Source of the DNA: Pelosinus fermentans
GTDB taxonomy: Bacteria > Bacillota > Negativicutes > DSM-13327
DNA: 64,000 bases
Reading direction: 5' to 3'
NCBI GenBank assembly: GCA_002434245.1
Contig: DJJR01000004.1
Span: 62,001 to 126,000 of the forward strand
Part shown: piece after piece, positions 34,514 to 43,180 of the stretch
Numbering within the stretch: position 1 is the stretch's first letter
How the letters are laid out: the number at the start of each line of letters is the position of its first letter
Notes under the pieces: generated by a model
Told to the model about the DNA's origin: nothing
Seen by the model: the letters and a program-made list of their open reading frames with translations, nothing else
The model's database searches: none
Position numbers and translations under genes: made by a program

Positions 34514-34541
34514 CTTAATCCATTAATCCAATTTATTAACC
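34514..34541 (-). promoter_or_regulatory. candidate operator of the glutamate fermentation operon
   Basis: Three copies of TTAAYCC (CTTAATCC 34514, ATTAATCC 34522, ATTAACC 34535) lie 20-47 bp upstream of the gntR start and overlap a weak promoter-like pair. The rest of the gap to 34739 holds no gene that I can see. Confidence 0.45.
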
Positions 34542-34739
34542 ATGATTAATTATGTCATATTTTTCGCAAAAATGCAACCCATCTCATACATCATACAGAA
34601 AGTATTATAAATATTCAAAAAACTACTGCTGCCGCTTTTTTAAATGAACCGCATGGATTTTGGCGGCACTATCGTGTTAGCACACACATAGCATCATCCC
34701 TCCTTGCGGTTCATTGCACATACAAAATTCAATATAATT

Positions 34740-35819
34740 TTAATATTTCCAGAACATTTGTTGAATTTCATTTACATTAGTAGTTTTGGTGAGAGCCAGC
34801 ATTAATAAAATGCGTGCTTTCTGGGGATTCAGGTTATCACTGGCAATAAAACCATACATATCATCATTTGCTTCCCCATTACGAGCGATAATCCCGCTGC
34901 CAACACGGGCACTCCTTACAACGATTACGCCATGCTTAAGAGCATTCTCAACTGCAGGATATTCCGCTTTTCCAATGCTGCCATTACCGGTTCCTGCATG
35001 AACAATTCCTTTTGCACCAGCATTTACAGCAGCATCAATCATGGTTCCAGCATTGCCGGCATAATGATATACGATATCAACACGAGGCAGTGACATCAGG
35101 TTAGTGACATCAAATTCCGTTGCCACCGTATTTTTACGTAAGGATTGACGATAGAATACAGGTTTATCACCAGTAAATACCCCTAGTGCACCGCTAATTG
35201 GCGATTGAAACGTATCCACACGGTCAGTGATGGTTTTTGTTACCTCACGCCCGGAATGGATCGTATCATTGAGCATTACCATGACACCACTGCCAGCAGC
35301 TTCTTTCGTACCAGCAAGAATAACAGCACGATATAAATTCAGAGGACCATCAGCACTCATTGCAGTACCAGGACGCATCGAACCAACAAGTACAACGGGT
35401 TTTTCACTTTTTACTACTAGATCAAGAAAATATGCAGTTTCTTCTAGTGTATCTGTTCCATGAGTAATAACGATGCCATCTACATTATCTTGAGCAAGAA
35501 GCTGATTGACACGTTTGGCCAGCGTTAACCAATTTTCCATGGTTATACTTTCACTGGCAATTTGAAAAACTTGTTCTCCCCGTACATTTGCCACTTTGGT
35601 CAATTCGGGAACATTAGAAATAAGTTTGTCTACGGCAGTAACAGCAGCTGTATACCCCACGGTTGTAGTACTGCTGACACCTGCACCAGCAATGGTTCCC
35701 CCTGTTGCAAGAATGACAACATTAGGTTTGTCTGGAGCCTCTGCCGCAAAGGCGACTACCTGTAAACAGACCACCAAGAGACAAAGGGTTACAAAAATAC
35801 CGAGAATACGTTTCTTCAT
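34740..35819 (-). CDS. ansB: type II (periplasmic) L-asparaginase
   Basis: Hydrolyses asparagine to aspartate and ammonia outside the cytoplasm. The 359 residues begin with a signal peptide (KKRILGIFVTLCLLVVCLQV, ending AFA). The first catalytic threonine lies in ILATGGTIAGAG and the second in VITHGTDTLEETAYFL; RPGTAMSADGPLNLY and HAGTGNGSI are also conserved. It stands alone between the mut operon and the GlnL-like regulator and would feed aspartase. Confidence 0.95.
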   Translation of the reverse strand: MKKRILGIFVTLCLLVVCLQVVAFAAEAPDKPNVVILATGGTIAGAGVSSTTTVGYTAAVTAVDKLISNVPELTKVANVRGEQVFQIASESITMENWLTLAKRVNQLLAQDNVDGIVITHGTDTLEETAYFLDLVVKSEKPVVLVGSMRPGTAMSADGPLNLYRAVILAGTKEAAGSGVMVMLNDTIHSGREVTKTITDRVDTFQSPISGALGVFTGDKPVFYRQSLRKNTVATEFDVTNLMSLPRVDIVYHYAGNAGTMIDAAVNAGAKGIVHAGTGNGSIGKAEYPAVENALKHGVIVVRSARVGSGIIARNGEANDDMYGFIASDNLNPQKARILLMLALTKTTNVNEIQQMFWKY

Positions 35820-35977
35820 AATACCACCCCTTATAAAGTTTAATTGTCATAAGACAATCAAGATGCTACTTCGTACAGCTCTATTCAAAATCCTTTCTAA
35901 AAATCGCAACATACTTAAAAAATTAAGAATATTCAATAAACTACTAAATTTAGTATATATCCTCTGATAAATAAAGA

Positions 35978-36010
35978 GGGGTACTACAACCTCCTATGTT
36001 GTAGTACCCC
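35978..36010. terminator. hairpin between glnL and ansB
   Basis: A 13-bp perfect stem GGGGTACTACAAC/GTTGTAGTACCCC with a 7-nt loop, 19 bp past the response-regulator stop. T tail weak; terminator-like position. Confidence 0.65.
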
Positions 36011-36028
36011 CATTTACCATCTTATCCA

Positions 36029-36889
36029 TCAGACTTCTGCAATAAATAATAACCCTTCAATGAATTTTTTGACATTGATTTTTCCTCGATATTGGCTTTT
36101 TCCCAAAATAAAATTCATTTCCTGGCGTACTTCTTTAAAATCAAACAATGAAGAACTATGGGACTGAAAGATTTCGTTATAATAATCATCAATCCCTAAA
36201 TTGGCAAGATTGTGCAAGCTTTTCGTTGTGGCACGACGTACTCGCTGCTCAATTGCCTTGGCATCCTGCTCCATTCCTTCTGACATTTGCTGATAAATAT
36301 CACACAACTGATAAGACTTACTTTCTGTACCTTTCTTCAGAATTAGCTGTACCATTCGATAAATGTCTTTTACACCTGCCTCACCAATAATTCCTAAATC
36401 AGAAAAGACTTTGTAAATGCGAGTCTTCTGCAGATTTTTCGGTCCTTCCTCAACAGCAGGACGGACATGAGGATATTGAGAAATGGTTTGATGCATCAAA
36501 GACATAATTTGTTTCAACTTACGATGTTCCTGCACTTTATTGATTACAGATACCGTTTCTAAGACATTAATGGGTTTATGAATAAAAAACTCAATACCGG
36601 CTTCATAAGCTTTCGTAATTAATTGTTCGCTCGTGGCTTGAGAAACCATGATAAATGAAGTATTGGTCGCTGCAGCAGACACCTTCTCTATAAGTTCCAC
36701 TCCGTCTTGACCTGGCAGTAACAAATCAACCAATGCAATGTCCGGCTGATATTCCCGAATGATCCTCTCGCCCTTTAAGCCGTCATTGCATTGCTCAACA
36801 ACAGTACCTAATTGATTTTGTTCAATAATTTTTTGTAGAATTCTACAAATTACAAGATCATCATCAACAATCACAAAACGTAACGACAT
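36029..36889 (-). CDS. GlnL/YcbB-type response regulator
   Basis: A 286-residue two-component regulator. The receiver domain (1-120) has acidic residues VIVDDDLV, the phospho-acceptor Asp in IALVDLLLPGQDG, and the conserved Lys in FFIHKPINV. The C-terminal half matches the YcbB domain of Bacillus GlnL, a DNA-binding module (RIYKVFSDLGIIGEAGVKDI, AIEQRVRRATTKSLHNLANL). In Bacillus GlnL activates glutamine use. Here it pairs with the kinase just upstream and lies next to a dicarboxylate/glutamate symporter, its probable target. Confidence 0.9.
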   Translation of the reverse strand: MSLRFVIVDDDLVICRILQKIIEQNQLGTVVEQCNDGLKGERIIREYQPDIALVDLLLPGQDGVELIEKVSAAATNTSFIMVSQATSEQLITKAYEAGIEFFIHKPINVLETVSVINKVQEHRKLKQIMSLMHQTISQYPHVRPAVEEGPKNLQKTRIYKVFSDLGIIGEAGVKDIYRMVQLILKKGTESKSYQLCDIYQQMSEGMEQDAKAIEQRVRRATTKSLHNLANLGIDDYYNEIFQSHSSSLFDFKEVRQEMNFILGKSQYRGKINVKKFIEGLLFIAEV

Positions 36890-36951
36890 ATTAGCACCAC
36901 TTTCTTATAAAAATACTTTATTATAAATCGTTTACTCCAATATATATATCA

Positions 36952-38304
36952 TTAGGAGTAAGATACAGAAAAATCAGCACCTTTGTTAGAAATCAATACG
37001 CCCGAGCGAGGTAACGCGATTAAAAACCGAGTACATACATCAGGCTGCGATTCCACACGAATAGTTCCGCCTAATAACTCAATGTAATTTTTCACATGGG
37101 CCAAACCTAGTCCTGTTGAAATTTTACCAGTACGGGGCGAAAATTTTGTAGAATAACCAGGATTAAAAATGAGTTCAAATTCTTGTTCATCAATACCAAC
37201 CCCATTGTCTTCCACACAAAAATATAGCGTGTCATTGGAGCTGGTTTCAATTACCTTAATAATTCCATCATCGCCACAGGCCTCAATTGAGTTCATAATG
37301 AGATTATCTAATATGGATACCAGGGTATAATGCTTATCTGTAAGAAAATCATCTGCTAACTCATAGGTTATATCAATTTTTTTATCAATTACATTCAAGT
37401 ACCGTATTGTATTTTGTTCAATGATAAACAGTATTTCTGATAGCTTTATCTTCTGAGCCCGGCTTGAGGGTCTAAGAATATTCTCAATTCCAGTAATGAC
37501 TCGATAGTAATCTTTCTTGATTTCGTGAATTTCTCTTGCAACTGCAAGAGCATTCTCTGCCGGTAGATGTTCCTGCTCTCTATCAAATTCCACTTTAGAA
37601 TTTAATTGCTTATAAAGCCAATAGGCCTTTTCCATAACATTTTCGATATCCTGAGACGATTTTTCCAGATAAAATAGCTCGCTTTTCAATTTGGCAACCA
37701 TAAGAGTTTGTTCGATATAGCGCTTTGCCTGATCATTGGCAAGAATAAAGGATTGATATTGCTTTAACGCATAATACCCAACAAAAGCTAAACAAGCCCG
37801 CACAATAGCCACGACTACAATACTTGGAAAAACCACTGCAAATTTTGCACCAATCAATTCGGAACGGCAAAAAAGTTCGACCATATTACTTAGGATATCG
37901 ACCACGCTCAATAAGAGAATAAGGACCAATATGTGATCTTTGTACTTTCGAATGGAAAATAAGTAAAATAGTACGGCAAAAGAGATATAATATGCCAGAG
38001 AAGGTAAGTTATACATGATGGCAGTCTTATAATCATGACCGCTTATTAAAAAATCCGTTGTCGTACGGAAAAATACAATCACTGCTCCTGTCAAGATTGT
38101 ACCAGATAAAATGGGAAACTGCTCAAAATATAATAAAAAGACAATTAACAGCACAATCGCTAGGGTAAAACGAAAATAGCTGCCAAAAGGATAAATATAT
38201 ACGATACCAGTTAAGGAAACAAGCAATATTGTATTGATAAGGGATTTATATTTATGAAATAAATCTTGTATACCCTTAAAGACATCATGCATTTTTTTTA
38301 GCAA
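36952..38304 (-). CDS. sensor histidine kinase (GlnK/YcbA-like)
   Basis: A 450-residue membrane kinase. Six or seven hydrophobic segments occupy about residues 20-190, followed by a coiled coil, a dimerisation helix whose phosphoacceptor histidine is probably in AREIHEIKKDYYR, and an ATPase domain with N-box LDNLIMNSIEA, EDNGVGID and GLGLAHVKNYIEL. Start uncertain: GGAGGGAG lies about 20 nt before the TTG at 38302-38304; ATG at residue 5 is the alternative. Two-gene unit with the GlnL-type regulator. Confidence 0.9.
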   Translation of the reverse strand: MLKKMHDVFKGIQDLFHKYKSLINTILLVSLTGIVYIYPFGSYFRFTLAIVLLIVFLLYFEQFPILSGTILTGAVIVFFRTTTDFLISGHDYKTAIMYNLPSLAYYISFAVLFYLFSIRKYKDHILVLILLLSVVDILSNMVELFCRSELIGAKFAVVFPSIVVVAIVRACLAFVGYYALKQYQSFILANDQAKRYIEQTLMVAKLKSELFYLEKSSQDIENVMEKAYWLYKQLNSKVEFDREQEHLPAENALAVAREIHEIKKDYYRVITGIENILRPSSRAQKIKLSEILFIIEQNTIRYLNVIDKKIDITYELADDFLTDKHYTLVSILDNLIMNSIEACGDDGIIKVIETSSNDTLYFCVEDNGVGIDEQEFELIFNPGYSTKFSPRTGKISTGLGLAHVKNYIELLGGTIRVESQPDVCTRFLIALPRSGVLISNKGADFSVSYS

Positions 38305-38546
38305 AAAAGATAACAGAAAACTCCCTCCTTTTGTGAACGATTTAGCCGATCATTGTAAATGCAAAAATCGACATACAATATTATAATCCTCATCGTCCTA
38401 AAAAGCTATTCTTATATAATTCTGAATTGCATAATAATTTTTTTCAGTTGTTTTCTGTAGTTTAGCAGATGGTTACATTCTATACTAGGAGAAGAAAGTA
38501 TTTCATCATTAAAAATATTTTCTCTTTGCTGTGCAGTGCAGTAAAG

Positions 38547-38600
38547 GTAATCAAGGCAATACCTTGATTACTTTATCTCTTGGTGTTTCCAAGTAATCAA
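38547..38600 (+). promoter_or_regulatory. three-arm inverted repeat in the leader of the symporter gene
   Basis: GTAATCAAGG (38547-38556) pairs with CCTTGATTAC (38562-38571). The second arm can instead pair as TTGATTACTT (38564-38573) with AAGTAATCAA (38591-38600), with an inner CTTGG/CCAAG stem. The structures exclude each other. It may be an RNA switch or a set of binding sites for the GlnL-type regulator. Confidence 0.7.
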
Positions 38601-38622
38601 AAATTTATAGGAGGATTCGTTT

Positions 38623-39873
38623 ATGGAAAAAGGAAAAAAGGGAATAGGCCTGACAACTCAAATTTTTATTGCTCTTATTCTAGGTGTTGTGTTCGGTTAT
38701 ATCTTCCCAGTCTATGGACAAGCATTAAAGCCTGTCGGTGACACATTTATCCGTATGATTAAAATGATTGTGGTACCTTTAATTTTCAGTTCATTAATTA
38801 TGGGTATTGCAGGTACTGGTGACTTTAAAAAACTAGGCCGTTTAGGCGCAAAATCAATTATTTGGTTTGAAGTCGCTACAACATTGGCTCTCTTCGTTGG
38901 TCTGGCTGTCGCAAATATATTCCAGCCTGGTGCAGGTGTCGCAATCGCAACAGGTGCTGATGTGAGTTCTGCAGCAGCTGCAGCAAAAAAGACTATTGAT
39001 ATGACGCAAATGATCGTTAACATTGTACCTACCAATGTGGTAGATGCCATGGGACGCGGCGACATGCTACAAATCATTTTATTCTCTACTTTCTTCGGTG
39101 TAGCAGCTGCTGCTATGGGAGAAAAAGGAAGACCAACCGTTACATTAGCAATCAGCGTTGCTGAAATCATGTTCAAATTTACCTGGTATGTCATGAAACT
39201 AGCTCCTATTGGTGTTTTTGCCCTCATTTCCTATACAGTAGGCAAATTCGGCTTGGGTATGCTAATTCCTCTAGCCAAGCTGATCGGTTCCTTATATTTT
39301 GCTCTAGTACTTTTTATTGTTTTGTTATTAGCCTGTGCTTCACTAATTATCCGTATGAATTTCTTCCAGCTCTTAAGAGCTATAAAAGAGCCTATCTTGA
39401 TTGCTTTCTCCACTGCCTCCAGCGAAGCAGCATTGCCAATTGCAATGGAAAAATTAGAGCAATTTGGCGTTCCAAAGCATATTGTTACCTTCGTGCTGCC
39501 GACAGGTTATACATTTAACTTAGATGGTTCCACACTGTATAGTGCTTTAGCTGTTATCTTTATCGCTCAGGTTTATAATATCCCCTTCCCAATCGAAACC
39601 CAATTGATTATGCTTGTGACATTGATGATGTCAACAAAAGGTATTGCAGCAGTGCCTGGTGCTTCCTTGATCGTTATTGCCGGTACCGCAGCCGCCTTTG
39701 GTTTGCCAGTAGAAGGGATTGGTATTATCCTTGGAGTTGACCGTATCCTTGATATGGCTCGTACAGCTTGCAATCTGATCGGTAACTGCGTGGCTGCTGT
39801 AGTCGTAGCGCGTTGGGAAAATGAATTGCCAGATGAAGTATTAAAAGTCGCTTATACCAAGAATTATGATTGA
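38623..39873 (+). CDS. dicarboxylate/amino acid:cation symporter (GltP/DctA family)
   Basis: A 416-residue DAACS-family importer for glutamate, aspartate or C4-dicarboxylates, driven by Na+ or H+. The re-entrant loop and substrate motifs are intact: STASSEAALPIAMEKL, the TFNLDGSTLY signature of helix 7 (usually NMDGT; here NLDGS) and the late GIILGVDRILDMARTACNLIGN segment. AGGAGG precedes the ATG. Divergent from the GlnK/GlnL-like genes, which are likely to control it. Confidence 0.94.
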   Translation: MEKGKKGIGLTTQIFIALILGVVFGYIFPVYGQALKPVGDTFIRMIKMIVVPLIFSSLIMGIAGTGDFKKLGRLGAKSIIWFEVATTLALFVGLAVANIFQPGAGVAIATGADVSSAAAAAKKTIDMTQMIVNIVPTNVVDAMGRGDMLQIILFSTFFGVAAAAMGEKGRPTVTLAISVAEIMFKFTWYVMKLAPIGVFALISYTVGKFGLGMLIPLAKLIGSLYFALVLFIVLLLACASLIIRMNFFQLLRAIKEPILIAFSTASSEAALPIAMEKLEQFGVPKHIVTFVLPTGYTFNLDGSTLYSALAVIFIAQVYNIPFPIETQLIMLVTLMMSTKGIAAVPGASLIVIAGTAAAFGLPVEGIGIILGVDRILDMARTACNLIGNCVAAVVVARWENELPDEVLKVAYTKNYD

Positions 39874-39905
39874 GTAAACCATTAAACTAAGCACCTTTTA
39901 TCGTA

Positions 39906-39946
39906 ATGAGGGTCTGTTCTACACAAGATGTAGAACAGACCCTCAT
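39906..39946. terminator. bidirectional terminator between the symporter and yfcE
   Basis: An 18-bp perfect stem (39906-39923 with 39929-39946) with a 5-nt loop, between two convergent genes. Confidence 0.85.
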
Positions 39947-39966
39947 TCTATATTCATTTTACTTTC

Positions 39967-40443
39967 TTACTCAAATGTAAGAATCTGCCCTGTTATTTTC
40001 CCTTCATGATTAATAGTTAAAATACCACAAGTACCATATCCAGAGCGAGGTTCAGCAGCACTGCCCGGATTGAAAACCAGTAAATTTTCCTCCCAGTGGC
40101 TATCCGGAATATGCGTATGTCCATAAATTACAATGTCCACCTCATATTGCCTGCCCCATTCCACCAATTGACTGACGCCTTGCTTTACACCATAACGATG
40201 CCCATGGGTTATCCATATTTTCTTACCAGCCACTTCTATAAATTCATCAATTTTAGTAGTTGCCTGTCCATCACAATTTCCTCTCGCTGCAAATACAGGA
40301 ACATTCACTAACTTAGCCAAATAGCTTGCATCTTGGCTATAATCTCCTGCATGCAGCCACATATCCATAGGACCTGCTGCTTTTATCCCTTGCCTGACAG
40401 CCGCTTGGTCACCATGGGTATCACTCATGACCCCTATCTTCAT
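39967..40443 (-). CDS. YfcE/MJ0936 family metallophosphoesterase
   Basis: A 158-residue binuclear-metal phosphodiesterase. The metal ligands are in MSDTHGD, HAGDYS, ARGNCDG, ITHGHRYG and IYGHTHIP. Overlaps rdgB by 4 bp and forms an operon with rdgB and rph, a common Firmicute arrangement. Natural substrate unknown. Confidence 0.93.
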   Translation of the reverse strand: MKIGVMSDTHGDQAAVRQGIKAAGPMDMWLHAGDYSQDASYLAKLVNVPVFAARGNCDGQATTKIDEFIEVAGKKIWITHGHRYGVKQGVSQLVEWGRQYEVDIVIYGHTHIPDSHWEENLLVFNPGSAAEPRSGYGTCGILTINHEGKITGQILTFE

Positions 40444-41036
40444 TTTAAATACTCTCCCAGTATCTTGGTCATAATCTTCAGCGCTTGTCCTCTATGGCTA
40501 ATATCATTTTTTTCACTCTTTGAACATTCAGCCATGGTTTTCTCCATTTCAGGCATATAAAACAATGGATCGTACCCAAAGCCGCCTAAACCACGCAAGT
40601 CTTGACCAATAATTCCTTCTCTTACTCCATCGGCAGTCACGATCGTTCCATCAATGTCAGCGAGAGCCAAAACACAACGAAATCTAGCCGTACGCTTTTC
40701 AGGGGCAACACCCGTTAATTCTGCTAACAATTTTTGATTATTTGCAGCATCATTAGCATCCTCCCCGGCAAAGCGTGCAGAATAAATGCCTGGTGCGCCT
40801 CCTAATGCATCCACTTCTAGTCCAGAATCATCTGCTAAGCAAGCCTTTCCCGTATGGTGGGCATAATGTTTAGCTTTTAGCTGAGCATTTGCCATAAAGC
40901 TATCACCATCTTCCACAGCCTCAGGAATATCACCAAAATCACTTAAATCTAACACTTTGACAGGCAAGTTGGCCAAAGCTAAGGCAATCTCGGCAACTTT
41001 CCCTTTATTCGTAGTCGCTACCACTATTTCTTTCAT
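40440..41036 (-). CDS. rdgB: XTP/dITP diphosphatase (RdgB/HAM1)
   Basis: Removes non-canonical purine nucleotides from the pool. The 198 residues carry the family start [13 protein letters not shown], the [30 protein letters not shown] core, GFGYDPLFY and the closing SHRGQAL. Overlaps both neighbours by 4 bp. Confidence 0.97.
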   Translation of the reverse strand: MKEIVVATTNKGKVAEIALALANLPVKVLDLSDFGDIPEAVEDGDSFMANAQLKAKHYAHHTGKACLADDSGLEVDALGGAPGIYSARFAGEDANDAANNQKLLAELTGVAPEKRTARFRCVLALADIDGTIVTADGVREGIIGQDLRGLGGFGYDPLFYMPEMEKTMAECSKSEKNDISHRGQALKIMTKILGEYLK

Positions 41037-41776
41037 GGCTCACGTCCGATTTTCCACGATAAAGGTCCTAGAATATCTTTTTGATAATCAATTAATTCCC
41101 CTACCATCTTTTCTGCAATAGCCAGCATTTCATTCAGCTCTTGTCTGCTAAAAGGACGTTTTTCACCCGTCCCCTGCACCTCTACAAATTGGCCGCTCCC
41201 AGTCATTACAACATTCATATCCACAATCGCTGCCGAATCCTCTTCATAACATAAATCAGCAACCACCGTATCTTTCACAACACCAATACTAACCGCTGCT
41301 AAGAACTCTTTTACAGGGAAAGGTTTCTCATGATTGGTATAAATACTATTAACTGCATCGACCAGGGCCACAAATGATCCTGTAATCGCAGCCGTCCGAG
41401 TACCACCATCTGCTTGTATAACATCACAATCAATCCAAATTGTTTTTTCCCCTAAGGCTCTTAAGTCAACCACACTCCGCAACGCTCTGCCAATTAGCCG
41501 CTGAATTTCATGAGTCCTTCCAGTGATTTTCCCTTTAGCGGACTCACGAATATTACGCACCTGGGTAGAGCGAGGCAACAAAGAATATTCAGCAGTAATC
41601 CATCCTTCACCTGAGCCCTTCATAAAATGTGGTACTTTATCCTCAATTGTGGCAGCACATATTACCTTCGTATTGCCCACTTCTATCAGCACCGATCCTT
41701 CCGGATATTTCAAATAATTACGAGTGATTTTTAATGGACGCATTTTATCAGCCTTTCGGCCATCTGGTCGGTTCAT
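41033..41776 (-). CDS. rph: ribonuclease PH
   Basis: Phosphorolytic 3'-5' exoribonuclease that trims tRNA precursors; 247 residues. [17 protein letters not shown] opens the protein, and [62 protein letters not shown] and [10 protein letters not shown] are all conserved. First gene of rph-rdgB-yfcE. Confidence 0.97.
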   Translation of the reverse strand: MNRPDGRKADKMRPLKITRNYLKYPEGSVLIEVGNTKVICAATIEDKVPHFMKGSGEGWITAEYSLLPRSTQVRNIRESAKGKITGRTHEIQRLIGRALRSVVDLRALGEKTIWIDCDVIQADGGTRTAAITGSFVALVDAVNSIYTNHEKPFPVKEFLAAVSIGVVKDTVVADLCYEEDSAAIVDMNVVMTGSGQFVEVQGTGEKRPFSRQELNEMLAIAEKMVGELIDYQKDILGPLSWKIGREP

Positions 41777-41800
41777 CTATTCGACTCCTCCTACAATATA

Positions 41801-41843
41801 TAGTACCTCAATTATCTATAGTTTTAGCGCAGATGAGGTACTA
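41801..41843 (-). terminator. hairpin after the deacylase gene
   Basis: A 10-bp perfect stem TAGTACCTCA/TGAGGTACTA with a 23-nt loop, 21 bp past the deacylase stop on the minus strand, also just upstream of rph. Probably ends the unusual cluster's transcript. Confidence 0.55.
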
Positions 41844-41863
41844 GTTCTATTTCATACACATTG

Positions 41864-43180
41864 TTATAATTTTTCCAGCCGATCTTCCTGTTTATTTTGC
41901 ACCATATAGTGCTGATAACTCCCTTGTTTCTTTGCTGTATGTACCACATCATAAGCTGCTTTTAGACAAGCCGGGCAAGCCTTCTGAGGAATCATACCAA
42001 TATAAGCTGTCTTATAATGAAGACTACTGCGCGCCTTCGTTTCAATTATTACATATCCAGAGCAATGAGGACATATGCGTACTCTTTCTTTTTGCTGTTC
42101 GTTAATACCCTCATCATCATAATAGATACTGCGCTCTGTCTGCCAAAATTCACCATGTTTCATAATTGCTTCACGCTGCAGCTTCTCTTTTCTCCCCCAC
42201 ATATCTTGGCGCTCCTTGATTACATCTTTTATATAGTGAGTGACAGAAGAAGATTGGGAAGGGCAATCTGCAATATTAGGTTCAATGACTTTACTATAAT
42301 CCATTCCTGCCATGGCTAATACAATACCTACATTTACATAAGGCAAAGCATCTTCAATGGAATATCCGCCTTCCAATACAGCAATATCCGCCTTTAATGT
42401 ATCGGCCAATCGCGCATAGCCTTGTGCTGTAATTGCCATATTCGCTAAAGGATCACTATAATGGTTATCCTGGCCGGCAGAATTAATAATAATATCAGGT
42501 TTAAAGTCTCCCAAGATAGGCATAATCAGATGATCCAGTACTTCATGAAGACCACGATCTGTCGTTCCTGGGGGCAAGGGTATGTTTAATGTAGTACCGC
42601 GAGCATTAGGACTGCCCATTTCATTGGTAAAACCAGTACCCGGATATAAGGTCCGCCCATCCTGATGAAAGGAAATAAACAAGGTATTAGGGTCATGATA
42701 AAAGATATCTTGGGTACCATCACCATGGTGTACATCCGTATCAACAATGGCAACTTTACCGATACCATAGCTTTTCCGCAAATATTCTATCATAATTGCT
42801 TCCATGTTAATGGTACAAAATCCACGAGTCCCATGTACAATGCGCATAGCATGATGTCCTGGCGGGCGTACTAAAGCAAAAGCCCGCTGTACTTCCTTCT
42901 TCATTACCGCATCAGCAGCTGCAATCGCTCCACCTGCTGACACCAAGTGAGCATTGGTAATTAAAGATGCTATATCAGGCACCCCAACATGCACTCTTTC
43001 AATATCCTGAATCTTGGCGATTTTAGGCTTATATTCCCGTATCGCTGGCATGTCCAGCAGTCCTTCTTCCACAATCTGATCACGGGTATATAACAAACGT
43101 TCCTCCCGCTCAGGATGAGTTGGGCTAATCGCCCAATCAAAAGCTGGAAAAAATACCAGTCCTAACTTTTGAACATTCAA
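41864..43180 (-). CDS. histone-deacetylase superfamily deacylase with C-terminal zinc ribbon
   Basis: A 438-residue member of the arginase/HDAC fold (AcuC, acetylpolyamine amidohydrolase). Active-site residues are intact: RPPGHHAM (catalytic His pair), DTDVHHGDGTQ (Asp and His zinc ligands), SAGQDNHYSDP (third ligand) and EGGYS. After a helical linker the C-terminus has two cysteine pairs, CPHC (about 371) and CPAC (about 408), like a zinc ribbon, which is not standard for the family. Its start overlaps the hydantoinase stop by 4 bp, placing it in the cluster. The substrate is unknown; a small acylated amine or amide is plausible. Confidence 0.85.
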   Translation of the reverse strand: MNVQKLGLVFFPAFDWAISPTHPEREERLLYTRDQIVEEGLLDMPAIREYKPKIAKIQDIERVHVGVPDIASLITNAHLVSAGGAIAAADAVMKKEVQRAFALVRPPGHHAMRIVHGTRGFCTINMEAIMIEYLRKSYGIGKVAIVDTDVHHGDGTQDIFYHDPNTLFISFHQDGRTLYPGTGFTNEMGSPNARGTTLNIPLPPGTTDRGLHEVLDHLIMPILGDFKPDIIINSAGQDNHYSDPLANMAITAQGYARLADTLKADIAVLEGGYSIEDALPYVNVGIVLAMAGMDYSKVIEPNIADCPSQSSSVTHYIKDVIKERQDMWGRKEKLQREAIMKHGEFWQTERSIYYDDEGINEQQKERVRICPHCSGYVIIETKARSSLHYKTAYIGMIPQKACPACLKAAYDVVHTAKKQGSYQHYMVQNKQEDRLEKL

